Below, piece by piece: positions 35,866-44,412 of a DNA stretch of 64,000 nt. The notes beneath the pieces are model-generated. The model ran no database searches, was not told the DNA's origin, and worked only from the letters and a program-made list of their open reading frames with translations. Made by a program: the position numbers and the translations under genes. The stretch is from Mycolicibacterium hodleri (GTDB lineage: Bacteria > Actinomycetota > Actinomycetes > Mycobacteriales > Mycobacteriaceae), in contig NZ_RCZG01000004.1 in assembly GCF_006439015.1 (NCBI RefSeq), forward strand, positions 62,001 to 126,000. The letters are read 5' to 3'. How positions within the stretch are numbered: position 1 is the first letter of the stretch; each line of letters begins with the position of its first letter.

Positions 35866-37200
35866 TCATTCTCCACTCGGCCCATCGGCTTCGCTCGGCT
35901 TGTCGCGGCGAAAGGCCTTGGACTTCTCGCGTGCGCGCCCGAAAAATCCGCCCAGTCGGTCGATGCCCTCGCTGGCGGCGCCCAACGCAAGCGTCGCGGT
36001 CTCACTCGCGACCCCATAAGCCGTCGTTGCGGTGTCCGTGACTCGATCGAGGGCGGCCGTCGCGGCTTCCTTCGCACTCGGCGCCTTGAAGTCCTCCCAT
36101 TCGTGGAGATGGGCTCGCCGTGCCGTGGCGAACCGGTCGAGATCTGCGCGCAGTTGAGGCAGGTCGCGCTGAAGTCCCTTGACTGACAGGAACCGGAAGC
36201 CATCGATCGCTTCGGTTTTAGCAACGGCTCCGAGGATCTCTCGCGCCCGTTGGAACAGCGCATTGTCTTCGAGCACTTGGCGTGCAAGTAGTTCGCGCGC
36301 GTCATCCATGACCTGCTGGAGGTGCTCGGGTTGAGTCTCCTCGACACGCGACAGGCGCAGACGCTGCCATTTGAACAGCGACTCCTGTGCTACGACCAGC
36401 AGGCTTAGCGTTTCCCCGAGTTGATCGCCCTCCACGGCCTTCACGATGAACTCGGCCCGGTCCTGGATTGGCTTCGATGGATCGAACGACTTCAAGGTCC
36501 GGTCGGCGTGATGACGAAGTTGTTCGACGGTCCGGTTCAGCGCCGGGCCTATGCCTGCGATCGAGTCCCAGTCTGCGTCGGAGAACGATCCGTGCCGCTC
36601 CAGGTAGGCGACCATCCGGTCAATTGTGACGCGGTCGCCGAGCACGTCGCCCGATCGGTTCGCGTGCGCGAGCCGAAGCACCTCTTCGACCTTGCCCTCG
36701 ACGCGTTGGACGGATTCCTCGACTTCCGCGATCGCCGTCTTCAACGCCATTTGCACCGCCGCCATCTGCATCGACGCCAATCGCGCCGGAGTGACGTTGG
36801 TCTTCTTCCACTGCAGTTGCCTGACGAACTTGTTGTCCGCGCCGCGGGTCATCATCCGGTAGAAGCCAGGATCGCCCGGTATGAGCTGGCCCTTTTGGAT
36901 CGCCTTAACGCTTTCCGGATGTAATTGCACGAATTTTGCAGACTGCCCAAGAAACGCAGCGGCTCCCGCTGCGAGTCCGGTGGCATTGGCGACTGTCGTC
37001 CCATCCACACCGATGACGTCGATAGCATTGCCCGCGAGGCCGCGGATCCGTTCGACGTAGGCTTCGATCTCCGCAGGATCACCTGCGACGAGCAGACCTT
37101 CCGCCTGAACACAGACGGCGACTTCACCCTCTTGCGGGATCACTGCTGGCAGGATTTCGATGGAGTCATCGGTCGGCTCGTTCATGTTCTCGTCTACCAC
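35866..37200 (-). CDS. Unknown protein with coiled-coil and amphipathic C-terminus
   Basis: 444 residues from GTG 37200, supported by GGGGAG 7 bases upstream; ATG 37185 is an alternative. N-terminal 100 residues resemble a small alpha/beta part (VAVCVQAEGLLVAGDPAEIE) with a glycine/alanine hydrophobic stretch (ATGLAAGAAAFLGQS). The middle is long helix/coiled coil (AIAEVEESVQRVEGKVEEVL; LARQVLEDNALFQRAREILG). The C-terminus has alternating amphipathic repeats (AALDRVTDTATTAYGVASET) and a basic tail. It may associate with membranes or DNA; no function assigned. It borders the defence island and could be an accessory member. Confidence 0.6.
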   Translation of the reverse strand: MVDENMNEPTDDSIEILPAVIPQEGEVAVCVQAEGLLVAGDPAEIEAYVERIRGLAGNAIDVIGVDGTTVANATGLAAGAAAFLGQSAKFVQLHPESVKAIQKGQLIPGDPGFYRMMTRGADNKFVRQLQWKKTNVTPARLASMQMAAVQMALKTAIAEVEESVQRVEGKVEEVLRLAHANRSGDVLGDRVTIDRMVAYLERHGSFSDADWDSIAGIGPALNRTVEQLRHHADRTLKSFDPSKPIQDRAEFIVKAVEGDQLGETLSLLVVAQESLFKWQRLRLSRVEETQPEHLQQVMDDARELLARQVLEDNALFQRAREILGAVAKTEAIDGFRFLSVKGLQRDLPQLRADLDRFATARRAHLHEWEDFKAPSAKEAATAALDRVTDTATTAYGVASETATLALGAASEGIDRLGGFFGRAREKSKAFRRDKPSEADGPSGE

Positions 37201-37278
37201 GTGTGCACTCCCCGTCGTTGCTGGCGCCAGTCTAGGCAGGGCGCATACCCATCAAGGGGGGCTGCCTGAACCTCCTGC

Positions 37279-38883
37279 CTACCGCCCGTCGCGCACTGCC
37301 AGATAATGCTCGGACTCCGCCACCCCGTCGGTGTACCGCTCGACGGCCTCTTCGATGAGCCGGTCCTGACCGGTGAGCCGGGTGTAGTGCTGATGCATGT
37401 GCTCGCCCCACGATCGCACGACGAAGGTCTCCACGAACGTCGACTCGTGTTCCACGCTGCGGAAGAGCCGCCACTGCGACGCCCCGGTGCGCTGACGGGA
37501 CCGGCCCAGCACCGCCATCGCCGCCAGGAACGCGTCATCGTTTGATGACGCGACGCGGTAGTGCGTCAGTACCAGGACCGGGCCGTCCAGCGGCTCGGGT
37601 TCGAAGATCAGCGTCGGTTCGGGCCAGTGCGAGGAGGGCGTCAGATCGAGGTTGCTCGTCTTCGCGTGCAGTGGCCACCACAGCGACGACAATCCGCACA
37701 CCACCAGCAGGCCCGCAGCCACCAGCAGGCTGGCCGCACTGGTCGCGGTCGAGGCGAGCACCCCCCACACCACCGAGCCCAGTGCTTGGCCACCCATGAA
37801 GATCAACTGGTACACCGACAGCCCGCGGGCGCGCACCCACGCGGGCAGGTTCAGTTGCATCGACGCGTTGAGCGTCGACAATGACAGCAACCAGGACGCG
37901 CCTCCGACGACCAACGCCAGCAACACGATCCAGAAGACGGACACCAAGGCGAGCACGACCGTGGCCACCGCGAAGCCAGCTGCGCCTGCGGTCAGCAGGA
38001 AGTTAGGGCCGAATCGTATTCGCAACCGGGACAGCAGGAACGCACCGATCAGCGCACCGGCGCCCAGTGCTCCCAGGAGCAGTCCGTAACCCGAGGACGA
38101 CAACCCGAGTTGCTTCGCCGCGATCACCGGAAGGAGTCCCCACAGCGCGCTTGCGGGTGCGATGAACAACGCCGTCCGCAGCAGAATCCGCCGCACGATC
38201 GGCGAACTGCGGATGAATCGCCCGCCCGCACTGAGTGCCGCCAGGGCTCGCTCGGGCGGGTAATCGTTTTCGACGCGAGGACGGCGCCACCAGATGAGCA
38301 CGAACACGATGCCGACGAAGGACACGGCGTTGAGCGCGAAGACCAGGGTCGGGCCGGACAGTGATACCAGCACGCCGGCGATCGCGGGACCGATCGCGCT
38401 AGCGCCGTTCATGCTCATGCTGCCCAATGCGGCCGCAGCCGGAATCTGTTCGGCGGGAACCAGATCGGGCTGGATCGCCTGCCAGGCCGGTGCTGTCAGC
38501 GCTTGCCCGCAACCGATGACGAACAACAGCATCAACAGCACCGTTGGGGTAGTCAGACCGAAGCCGGTCAGCGTGGCGAGCAGACCCACGCCCGCGGCCA
38601 TCGCCCCCTGCGTGGCGATGAGCAGTCGGCGCCGGTCGACCAAGTCCGCGAGGACGCCCGACGGCAACGCCAGCAGCACCACCGGCAGCGTCGTGGCGGT
38701 CTGCACCAGCGGGACGAGAACGGCCGCGCGCGGATCGTCGACCAGCATCCACTGCGCCCCGACCGTCTGCATCCAGGTGCCGAGGTTGGAGACCAACTGC
38801 GCGATCCACAATGCGCGGTAGACCGGCGATCGCAACGGCGCCCACGTCGACGTGCGCCGTGCCGTCTCGCCCAACGATGTCAT
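37279..38883 (-). CDS. MFS exporter (EntS-like) with C-terminal antibiotic-monooxygenase-like domain
   Basis: 534 residues. Twelve membrane segments over about 20-410, with the MFS_3 motif at loop 2-3 (LPSGVLADLVDRRRLLIATQ) typical of enterobactin-exporter-like transporters. After about residue 425 comes a soluble part (VLVLTHYRVASSNDDAFLAA; GASQWRLFRSVEHESTFVET; RSWGEHMHQHYTRLTGQDR) with the fold pattern of dimeric alpha/beta-barrel (ABM-like) proteins. Drug or siderophore export is likely; the substrate is unknown. MFS-ABM fusions of this type exist in actinobacteria and proteobacteria. Confidence 0.88.
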   Translation of the reverse strand: MTSLGETARRTSTWAPLRSPVYRALWIAQLVSNLGTWMQTVGAQWMLVDDPRAAVLVPLVQTATTLPVVLLALPSGVLADLVDRRRLLIATQGAMAAGVGLLATLTGFGLTTPTVLLMLLFVIGCGQALTAPAWQAIQPDLVPAEQIPAAAALGSMSMNGASAIGPAIAGVLVSLSGPTLVFALNAVSFVGIVFVLIWWRRPRVENDYPPERALAALSAGGRFIRSSPIVRRILLRTALFIAPASALWGLLPVIAAKQLGLSSSGYGLLLGALGAGALIGAFLLSRLRIRFGPNFLLTAGAAGFAVATVVLALVSVFWIVLLALVVGGASWLLSLSTLNASMQLNLPAWVRARGLSVYQLIFMGGQALGSVVWGVLASTATSAASLLVAAGLLVVCGLSSLWWPLHAKTSNLDLTPSSHWPEPTLIFEPEPLDGPVLVLTHYRVASSNDDAFLAAMAVLGRSRQRTGASQWRLFRSVEHESTFVETFVVRSWGEHMHQHYTRLTGQDRLIEEAVERYTDGVAESEHYLAVRDGR

Positions 38884-38982
38884 CCGTCGCTCCCGTGTCT
38901 GTCCCTCGAGTCACTGTAGGGGCGGCCAACTGCGACCTCTTGGCGAACCTCCGTAACCCCGTCGGTGGGGAGAGACGCTGAT

Positions 38983-39075
38983 GATCGCGGGGCGGCCATG
39001 ACCACCACCGTCACTGAAACACCCCTCAGAGCGCGGCACGGGGCAGGCGCTCGTCGCCCGACTCGAGTCCGCAGA
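38983..39075 (+). pseudogene. Relic of the 5' end of a NERD-helicase gene
   Basis: The stretch around the putative ATG (atgatcgcgg, then ATGaccaccaccgtcac, gaaacacccc, ggcaggc, ctcgtcgccc) closely matches the leader and first ~90 bases of the intact gene starting at 41786, with a gap of about 18 bases. Only the first 20 or so codons remain (MTTTVTETPLRA) before unrelated sequence. It marks a second, deleted copy of that gene. The relic has ATG where the intact gene uses TTG, which supports the chosen start there. Confidence 0.65.
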
Positions 39076-39147
39076 AGCCCGTCAAGCAGCGGCTGTCGGT
39101 GGACACCAATGTCGTGCTCTTCGGCTATTGCGAAGGGATTCAAGCGA

Positions 39148-40260
39148 TCACTCGTCGTTGGACCAGACCTCGGCAAGCATGGTGGCGCCGGGGAGCAGGG
39201 ATCGCGCCGAAGCGCCGATGGTCCATACGCGCCAGTTGGCGTTGTCGATCAGGTCGAGCACGCTCATGATCGAGGACTGCTGGGTGATCGCGGTCTGTAC
39301 GTCACGCGGGCTGACGGGTCGACCGCCGATCTGCCAGCCGCGCCCCAGCAGCTGATTGACCTGCGCCGCGAGCTCTTCCAGGGGGAGGGGGCCGTGTGCG
39401 GCGAGCACCCCGATCGTCAGCCCGGTGATCTCGGTGGCGAAGGTGTTGGCGTCGAACGCCGACCTGAGGCGGCGCACGATCGCGAGATCGTCGCTGGCTG
39501 CGCGGGTAGGGGCGAGCACGCCGTGGCGCAGCCGCAGCAGCCCGACGTCGCGCAGCAGATCGTGCAGCGCCCCCAGTGGCGGCAGGTCGTCCTCGATGGA
39601 GGCGGGCCGGCCTAGCGGGTACCAATGTGGACGGTGCTGTTGCATGCTGCGCACCACCGTTCTTGGCAGCCGCCCGCCCGGAGTGAGTTTTACCCCGTCG
39701 GCGACGAGATCGATTAGCAACCGCACACTTTCGGGCACCTCACCGACGACCCGGCGCACCCACTGGTCAGTGGCGGCGCGGTCGAAGGGACGCAGCCGGT
39801 TGCCGACCCAGCTGCGCATGTGCTCGTGGTCGGGGTGTGCCGGGTCGGCGAGCGCGTCGAGCAGCTCGGCGTACCCGCCGGTTCCGCCGCAGTCCTCCGG
39901 CGGGCAGGCACCGTGCCCGTCCACGGAGCCCGGCGTAGAGCCGCCGGGCCCGAGCACCTCGATGTCATGGGTCCAGCCATCGCCGAAGTCGTAGAGGTAT
40001 TCGAACTCGGTGCCCAGATCCGCCAGCCGGGCACCGGTTTCGTCACGCTGGTCCTCGGGCCATACCTCCTCGCAGGGAATCTCCATCCCGTAGGTGTCCT
40101 GCGGTGTCACGAACTGGTGCAGATGCGAGTCGGTCCACCCGAAGGCGGTCTGCAACAGTTGGTGCAGTTCGGGCAGTGTCGTCGACGTGGGCACGTCGAC
40201 CGTCCTGGCGACTGCCGGTTCGACGTCGCGCAACACCGCCCGCAACCTGGTGGTCTTCAT
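39148..40260 (-). CDS. Plasmid pRiA4b ORF-3-like protein
   Basis: 370 residues from ATG 40260, overlapping the preceding stop by 4 bp. N-terminal pRiA4b ORF-3/IS1096 TnpR-like domain at about 1-165: RAVLRDVEPAVARTVDVPTS, LLQTAFGWTDSHLHQF, YDFGDGWTHDIEVLG and the cysteine pair in GACPPEDCGGTGGY. The C-terminal half is helical and probably includes a winged-helix-like part. The domain is often carried by mobile elements, but no transposase lies nearby. Function unknown; it forms a two-gene unit with the SEC-C gene. Confidence 0.82.
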   Translation of the reverse strand: MKTTRLRAVLRDVEPAVARTVDVPTSTTLPELHQLLQTAFGWTDSHLHQFVTPQDTYGMEIPCEEVWPEDQRDETGARLADLGTEFEYLYDFGDGWTHDIEVLGPGGSTPGSVDGHGACPPEDCGGTGGYAELLDALADPAHPDHEHMRSWVGNRLRPFDRAATDQWVRRVVGEVPESVRLLIDLVADGVKLTPGGRLPRTVVRSMQQHRPHWYPLGRPASIEDDLPPLGALHDLLRDVGLLRLRHGVLAPTRAASDDLAIVRRLRSAFDANTFATEITGLTIGVLAAHGPLPLEELAAQVNQLLGRGWQIGGRPVSPRDVQTAITQQSSIMSVLDLIDNANWRVWTIGASARSLLPGATMLAEVWSNDE

Positions 40261-40631
40261 TGCGTCGCGCCGAATGTCATTGCAGCGCAACAGTTCTTGT
40301 ACTCGCATCCCGACCCGCACCAGCACGACTCGTTGCGAGCCGGTGGCCAGGCGATCAAACCTGGGTCGGCATTGTTTGCCAGGTAAGCGGCATGCTCGGC
40401 CCGGGCACCCGGTGAATCAGGCTGGCGCCCCCCTTCGGCACACCACGCAGTAAAGGGCGCCACCCGCAGCGGGGCGATAGTCACCGCGGGCAGGCCGGCC
40501 TCTGCATACTCGGCAAACACTTGCTGCATCGCCCGGCAGTACTGCGGGAGCGGGCCGTCCGGGCCGGTCATCCGATCGCTGCTGGCAAAGTCGAGCCACG
40601 CCCGCTGCGACCGATCCGATAGCCTTGTCAT
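40257..40631 (-). CDS. SEC-C motif protein
   Basis: 124 residues. Helical N-terminal 90 residues (LPQYCRAMQQVFAEYAEAGL), then a C-terminal SEC-C zinc motif ESCWCGSGCEYKNCC. It is immediately upstream of, and overlaps by 4 bp, the pRiA4b ORF-3-like gene, a pairing that suggests the two proteins work together. Role unknown. Confidence 0.8.
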   Translation of the reverse strand: MTRLSDRSQRAWLDFASSDRMTGPDGPLPQYCRAMQQVFAEYAEAGLPAVTIAPLRVAPFTAWCAEGGRQPDSPGARAEHAAYLANNADPGLIAWPPARNESCWCGSGCEYKNCCAAMTFGATQ

Positions 40632-40825
40632 CGATTCGCATCCTCTCCTACCGCTGCGCCGCGCACCATGTTTCCACAGTTTCTGGGGCGGGCCGAGTCA
40701 CGGCTGCTGGTGACAACGGGGTCGATGACCGGGCATGCCCGCCGAATGCAAATGCGGCTACGTCGCGGGTGGCCGCCGCCCTCCGGTTCGCCAGACGCCT
40801 GCCGATAGTCTCAGTCGGCACTGGA

Positions 40826-41209
40826 TCAATCAAGGCTGGCGCGAACGTCTTTCATGCGGCGGTAATAGCGGAGCCGATTCTCGGGTGCTCGGACGAAGCC
40901 GTACTTCTCGTAGAAGGCCGCCGCTCCCTCATTGATAGCATCCACCACGATGAGCCTTGCCGAAGCGACCTCTCCGGCGGCGACGGCCCGGCGTAGCGCT
41001 TCGGCGAGAAGCGATGCGCCAACGCCTGTTCCCTGCTGTGACCTCTCGACCGCCAGGCGGGCCAGCAGAACCATGCCGACCGGATGGGCAGGCATGCCGC
41101 GGACGAGCTTTGCCGGAGCCTGAACTCGACGCACCGAACCCATGGTCAGGCTGAAGTAGCCAATGACAGCAGCGTTCCGTGTGGCGACGAACATCCGCGC
41201 GGAGTCCAT
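40826..41209 (-). pseudogene. GNAT acetyltransferase toxin, N-terminus lost
   Basis: The last 115 residues match the C-terminal two thirds of GNAT toxins of the TacT/AtaT type: MFVATRNAAVIGYFSLTMGS, the acetyl-CoA loop LARLAVERSQQGTGVGASLL, and VDAINEGAAAFYEKYGFVRA. Upstream of about 41200 the homology stops where an opposite-strand antitoxin fragment begins. Intact toxins have about 45 more residues at the start and a ribbon-helix-helix antitoxin gene, absent here. ATG 41209 could give a 127-residue remnant, probably inactive. Confidence 0.72.
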
Positions 41210-41393
41210 GCGGCCAGTGGCGGTCCTTTTCGCCGTCGACGATCTGGAGTCACTCGAGGAAACCATCGCGGTGCTCTCCGACGCAGCAACGATGAACGCA
41301 CTCAGTGAGGCCGATGCTGTGCTAGCCCGCGGCGAAGGGGAGAACCAGAGCAGCCTTGCCGCGGCGATGCGTGAACGTCGGGCCCGAGGGTGA
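41208..41393 (+). pseudogene. Phd/RelB-type antitoxin, DNA-binding N-terminus lost
   Basis: 61 residues at most from ATG 41208: RPVAVLFAVDDLESLEETIA, then VLSDAATMNALSEADAVLARGE. This is the C-terminal, toxin-neutralising half of a Phd/YefM antitoxin (normally about 90 residues). The N-terminal DNA-binding half is missing at the point where the GNAT remnant starts on the other strand. The remaining part could still bind the toxin encoded next. It overlaps that gene by 4 bp. Confidence 0.72.
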
Positions 41394-41668
41394 CCCAGGG
41401 GCGATACGAGTTGGTCATCGCCCCCACCGCCCGCAGGCAACCAACCGATGAGCTCCCGGAATCGGTGGCGCTTGCTGCCTACGCATTCATCATCGGCCCG
41501 CTGCTCGACAACCCGCAACGCGTTCGCAAGCAGCTACGACCACCGTTGAGTGACCGCCACAGTGCTCTCCGCGGCACATATCGCGTGCTCTACGGAATCG
41601 ACGAGGATCAGCGACGAGTTACCGTCGTCGGTGTGTTCCGCCGCGCAGATGCCTACCGCTCTCGATGA
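41390..41668 (+). CDS. RelE/ParE-family toxin
   Basis: 92 residues from a GTG in the ATGA-type overlap. RelE fold: ELVIAPTARRQPTDELPESV, the loop with NPQRVRKQLRPPLSDRHSAL, GTYRVLYGIDEDQRRVTVVG and C-terminal FRRADAYR. The basic residues and final Tyr are where RelE toxins cut mRNA on the ribosome. It appears full-length; control of its expression may be lost because its antitoxin is truncated. Confidence 0.85.
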   Translation: MTQGRYELVIAPTARRQPTDELPESVALAAYAFIIGPLLDNPQRVRKQLRPPLSDRHSALRGTYRVLYGIDEDQRRVTVVGVFRRADAYRSR

Positions 41669-41785
41669 CCACGGAACCCCTGCTGATCGGGGCCCTACGA
41701 ACATTTGCAACCTCGTCGGTGCCAAGAGATACCCTTGCCGGGCAAACGTCGGGGGAGGACTGACACAAATGATCGCGGTTCCACG

Positions 41786-43435
41786 TTGACCATCACCGTC
41801 ACCGAAACACCCCGCCTGAACAGCTCCGAGCGCAGCACCTGGCAGGCCCTCGTCGCCCAGCTCGGACCCAACGATCTCGTCGTACCCGGCCAGCGCGTGA
41901 CCGATCACCTCAAGGACCACGAGGTCGACTTCGTCGTCGCGATCGAGGGAGCAGGCATCGTCTGCCTCGAAGTGAAGGGCGGCGAGGTCTGGCACGACGG
42001 CGAGGGCTGGCGGCAGATCCGCGGCGGCCGCGAACACGAGATCGAGCCCGTCCGCCAAGCCCGTGAAGCCTGCTACGCGCTGCGTGACTTCATCGAGAAG
42101 GACCCACGCTGGACGCAGGGCCGACTGCGCTGGGACCACGTGATCGTGCTGCCGCACACCGAGCTGCCCGACGACTTCGACCTGTCGGAGTGCCCGCGGT
42201 GGAAGGTCATCGACCGCACCGACCTGCCGAACCTGGTCGACAGGCTGCGCGAGGTCCTTGTTCGGCAGGAGCTCGACCGGCCACTGCTGACGCAGCACGG
42301 CATCACGCAGCTCGCAACGGCGTTGAGCGGCAGGGGATTACCACAACGCGACGTCGTCGCCCGCGCCCTAGCCAACGAGGACGCCGCCGACGCGCTCACC
42401 GAGCATCAGGCCGTCATCCTCGACGCCGTCCGCCTTCTCCCTCGGGTCGAGGTCCGCGGCGGTGCGGGCAGTGGCAAGACGTTCCTCGCCATGGAACAGG
42501 CTCGCCGCCTTGCCCAGCGGGGCCAGCGCGTCGCCCTGGTCTGCTATTCGCACGGCCTCGCGTCCTACCTCGAGCGCATCGCCGCGACCTGGCCCGGGCG
42601 CCAGCAGCCGGCCTACGTCGGGGAGTTCCACGACCTCGGCAAGAAGTGGGGTGCACCCGCCGGGCCAGACGAGGCGCTGCGCAATGAGGACACCGTGCAG
42701 TTCTGGGAGCACGACCTCCCGCTCCAAATGGCCGACCTGGCAGCCCAACTCGAACCCGGCCACCGCTTCGACGCGGTCGTCGTCGATGAGGCCCAAGACT
42801 TCGCCGATGCTTGGTGGGATCCGTTGCTCGCCGCGCTGAAGGATCCGGTCGAGGGTGGCATCTACGTCTTCAGCGACGAGGGGCAGCGGGTGTTCAACCG
42901 GTACGGCTCACCACCCGTGCCTCTGGTCCCGCTGATCCTCGACCACAACCTGCGCAACACGCGCCAGATCGCCAACGCGTTCCAACCGCTGGTCGACAGC
43001 CCGATGAAGTTCCTCGGTGGCGAGGGCCCGGCGGTCACGTTCATGCCCTGCAGTCGTGACGAGGCCATGGACGTCGGAGACGATCAGATCGACCTGCTGC
43101 TAGACGACGGTTGGCGACCGGGTGACATCGCACTGCTGACCACCGGCAGCCGTCATCCCGAGCAGACCGAGCGGCAGAAGGACGGCCACAAGGTCTACTG
43201 GGACACGTTCTGGGACATCGACCAGGTCTTCTATGGCCACGTGCTGGGCTTCAAGGGGTTGGAGCGCAGCGCCGTCGTCGTGGTGGTCAACGAAGAGGGC
43301 AAGTTCGAGCGATCGCGCGAACGTCTCTACGTCGGATTGTCCCGCGCCCGTGAGCAACTCGTCGTCTGCGGTGATCCCGACTTCATCCGCGAGGTCGGCG
43401 GCCCGGACCTCGCCCGGCGCTTGAACATCGTCTGA
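41786..43435 (+). CDS. NERD-domain nuclease/UvrD-like helicase
   Basis: 549 residues from TTG 41786. N-terminal NERD nuclease-related domain at about 12-125 (VDFVVAIEGAGIVCLEVKGG gives the Asp...Glu-x-Lys pattern). Superfamily I helicase motifs: Walker A VEVRGGAGSGKTFLAMEQ at about 220, Walker B VVVDEAQDFADAW at about 330, HNLRNTRQIANAF, GFKGLERSAVVVVV, and C-terminal YVGLSRAREQLVV. It is likely a stand-alone DNA-processing or anti-phage enzyme. The 5' end of a related gene survives as a relic at 38983. Confidence 0.88.
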   Translation: MTITVTETPRLNSSERSTWQALVAQLGPNDLVVPGQRVTDHLKDHEVDFVVAIEGAGIVCLEVKGGEVWHDGEGWRQIRGGREHEIEPVRQAREACYALRDFIEKDPRWTQGRLRWDHVIVLPHTELPDDFDLSECPRWKVIDRTDLPNLVDRLREVLVRQELDRPLLTQHGITQLATALSGRGLPQRDVVARALANEDAADALTEHQAVILDAVRLLPRVEVRGGAGSGKTFLAMEQARRLAQRGQRVALVCYSHGLASYLERIAATWPGRQQPAYVGEFHDLGKKWGAPAGPDEALRNEDTVQFWEHDLPLQMADLAAQLEPGHRFDAVVVDEAQDFADAWWDPLLAALKDPVEGGIYVFSDEGQRVFNRYGSPPVPLVPLILDHNLRNTRQIANAFQPLVDSPMKFLGGEGPAVTFMPCSRDEAMDVGDDQIDLLLDDGWRPGDIALLTTGSRHPEQTERQKDGHKVYWDTFWDIDQVFYGHVLGFKGLERSAVVVVVNEEGKFERSRERLYVGLSRAREQLVVCGDPDFIREVGGPDLARRLNIV

Positions 43436-43566
43436 CTGTCGGAGCACCGCGCTAACCTGAATCAGCTTCACGAGACACCCGAGGAGGCCGTGGACGGCCA
43501 CCGTATGGGTCTGACCGGAGCTCACTCAATCGTCGAATTGTCATACCCCCCTGAGACAATGGACGA

Positions 43567-44376
43567 ATGGAGCAATCTGCGAACCACCAACTGCACGTCG
43601 CTGAATCGGTTGATTGGAAGGACGCGGTGATCGCACTTCTGGAGCCGCGATCGCCGTATCGGCCGTGGCGGTACGGGACAGTGGAGGCACAGGAGGGCGA
43701 CGCCGTCGCGTTCGTCCTGAACACGGATCCGCCCTCCGTGCTGGCCGACGTGGCGCGCGTCGAAGCTGCCGGTGACCCGCGGACGGCAGTCTTCGACAGG
43801 GCGCTCCGCGAGTCGAACCTGGTGGAGCTGTCCACTCTCGCGAAGGTGCTCGGCCTCGAGATGTGGGCCGCTCGTGCCTGGCGCTTCGATGGCGACGACG
43901 CCATCAAGCTGGAGCTTTCGCTGGATGAGTGTCGCTACTGCTGTGCTCCGGAAAGTCGTTTCGGCCACAACACGATGGCGAGCGCGCGGACACTTCTTCG
44001 GTTCGAAGGGCAGTGCGATGGCTGCGGTCAGGACATCGATCTCACCGGCGCGGACGCCCGCGACGAAGTGTTCGTCCACACCGTCGATCAGCACCTGAGA
44101 TCAGCACCCGAGTCGGAGGGTTCGGGTGTCCGCGACTGGCCGGCAGTGGTGTGCCGTCGCTGCCATGAGCGGATGGTCGAGGAGGGCTGGGTCAGTTTCG
44201 TCGAGTTCAAGTTCGCGATGAACCCGGTGTGTCCCGAATGTGGTGAGCGCCGCGCGCGAGAGACGTTCTACGGCATGCCGTCGGACCACATGAACATCCC
44301 GCCGTGGGAGTATGCCGGTGGGTGCTGCGCGACGGCCGAAGAATGGTGCTGCAGCATCTGCTATCACCGGTGGTGA
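43567..44376 (+). CDS. Unknown multi-zinc-ribbon protein
   Basis: 269 residues. Residues 1-115 show no known domain. The rest is cysteine-rich: CRYCC, CDGCGQ, CRRCHE, CPECGER and a final CCATAEEWCCSICYHRW. The order suggests HNH-like or FHF zinc-ribbon folds, but no HNH catalytic pattern is seen. It follows the NERD-helicase on the same strand after 130 bases, so it may belong with it. Function unknown. Confidence 0.65.
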   Translation: MEQSANHQLHVAESVDWKDAVIALLEPRSPYRPWRYGTVEAQEGDAVAFVLNTDPPSVLADVARVEAAGDPRTAVFDRALRESNLVELSTLAKVLGLEMWAARAWRFDGDDAIKLELSLDECRYCCAPESRFGHNTMASARTLLRFEGQCDGCGQDIDLTGADARDEVFVHTVDQHLRSAPESEGSGVRDWPAVVCRRCHERMVEEGWVSFVEFKFAMNPVCPECGERRARETFYGMPSDHMNIPPWEYAGGCCATAEEWCCSICYHRW

Positions 44377-44412
44377 CGTGGCGGACGCTGTGCAGCGGCC
44401 GCAGCACATCCG

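Noticed and set aside
39085..39150. PIN-like opening (VDTNVVLF) after the NERD-helicase relic
   Set aside because: Only eight residues fit and the frame soon runs into antisense of the next gene; too short to call.
39148..40260. Insertion sequence (IS1096-like)
   Set aside because: Only the TnpR-like domain is present; no transposase or terminal inverted repeats were seen.
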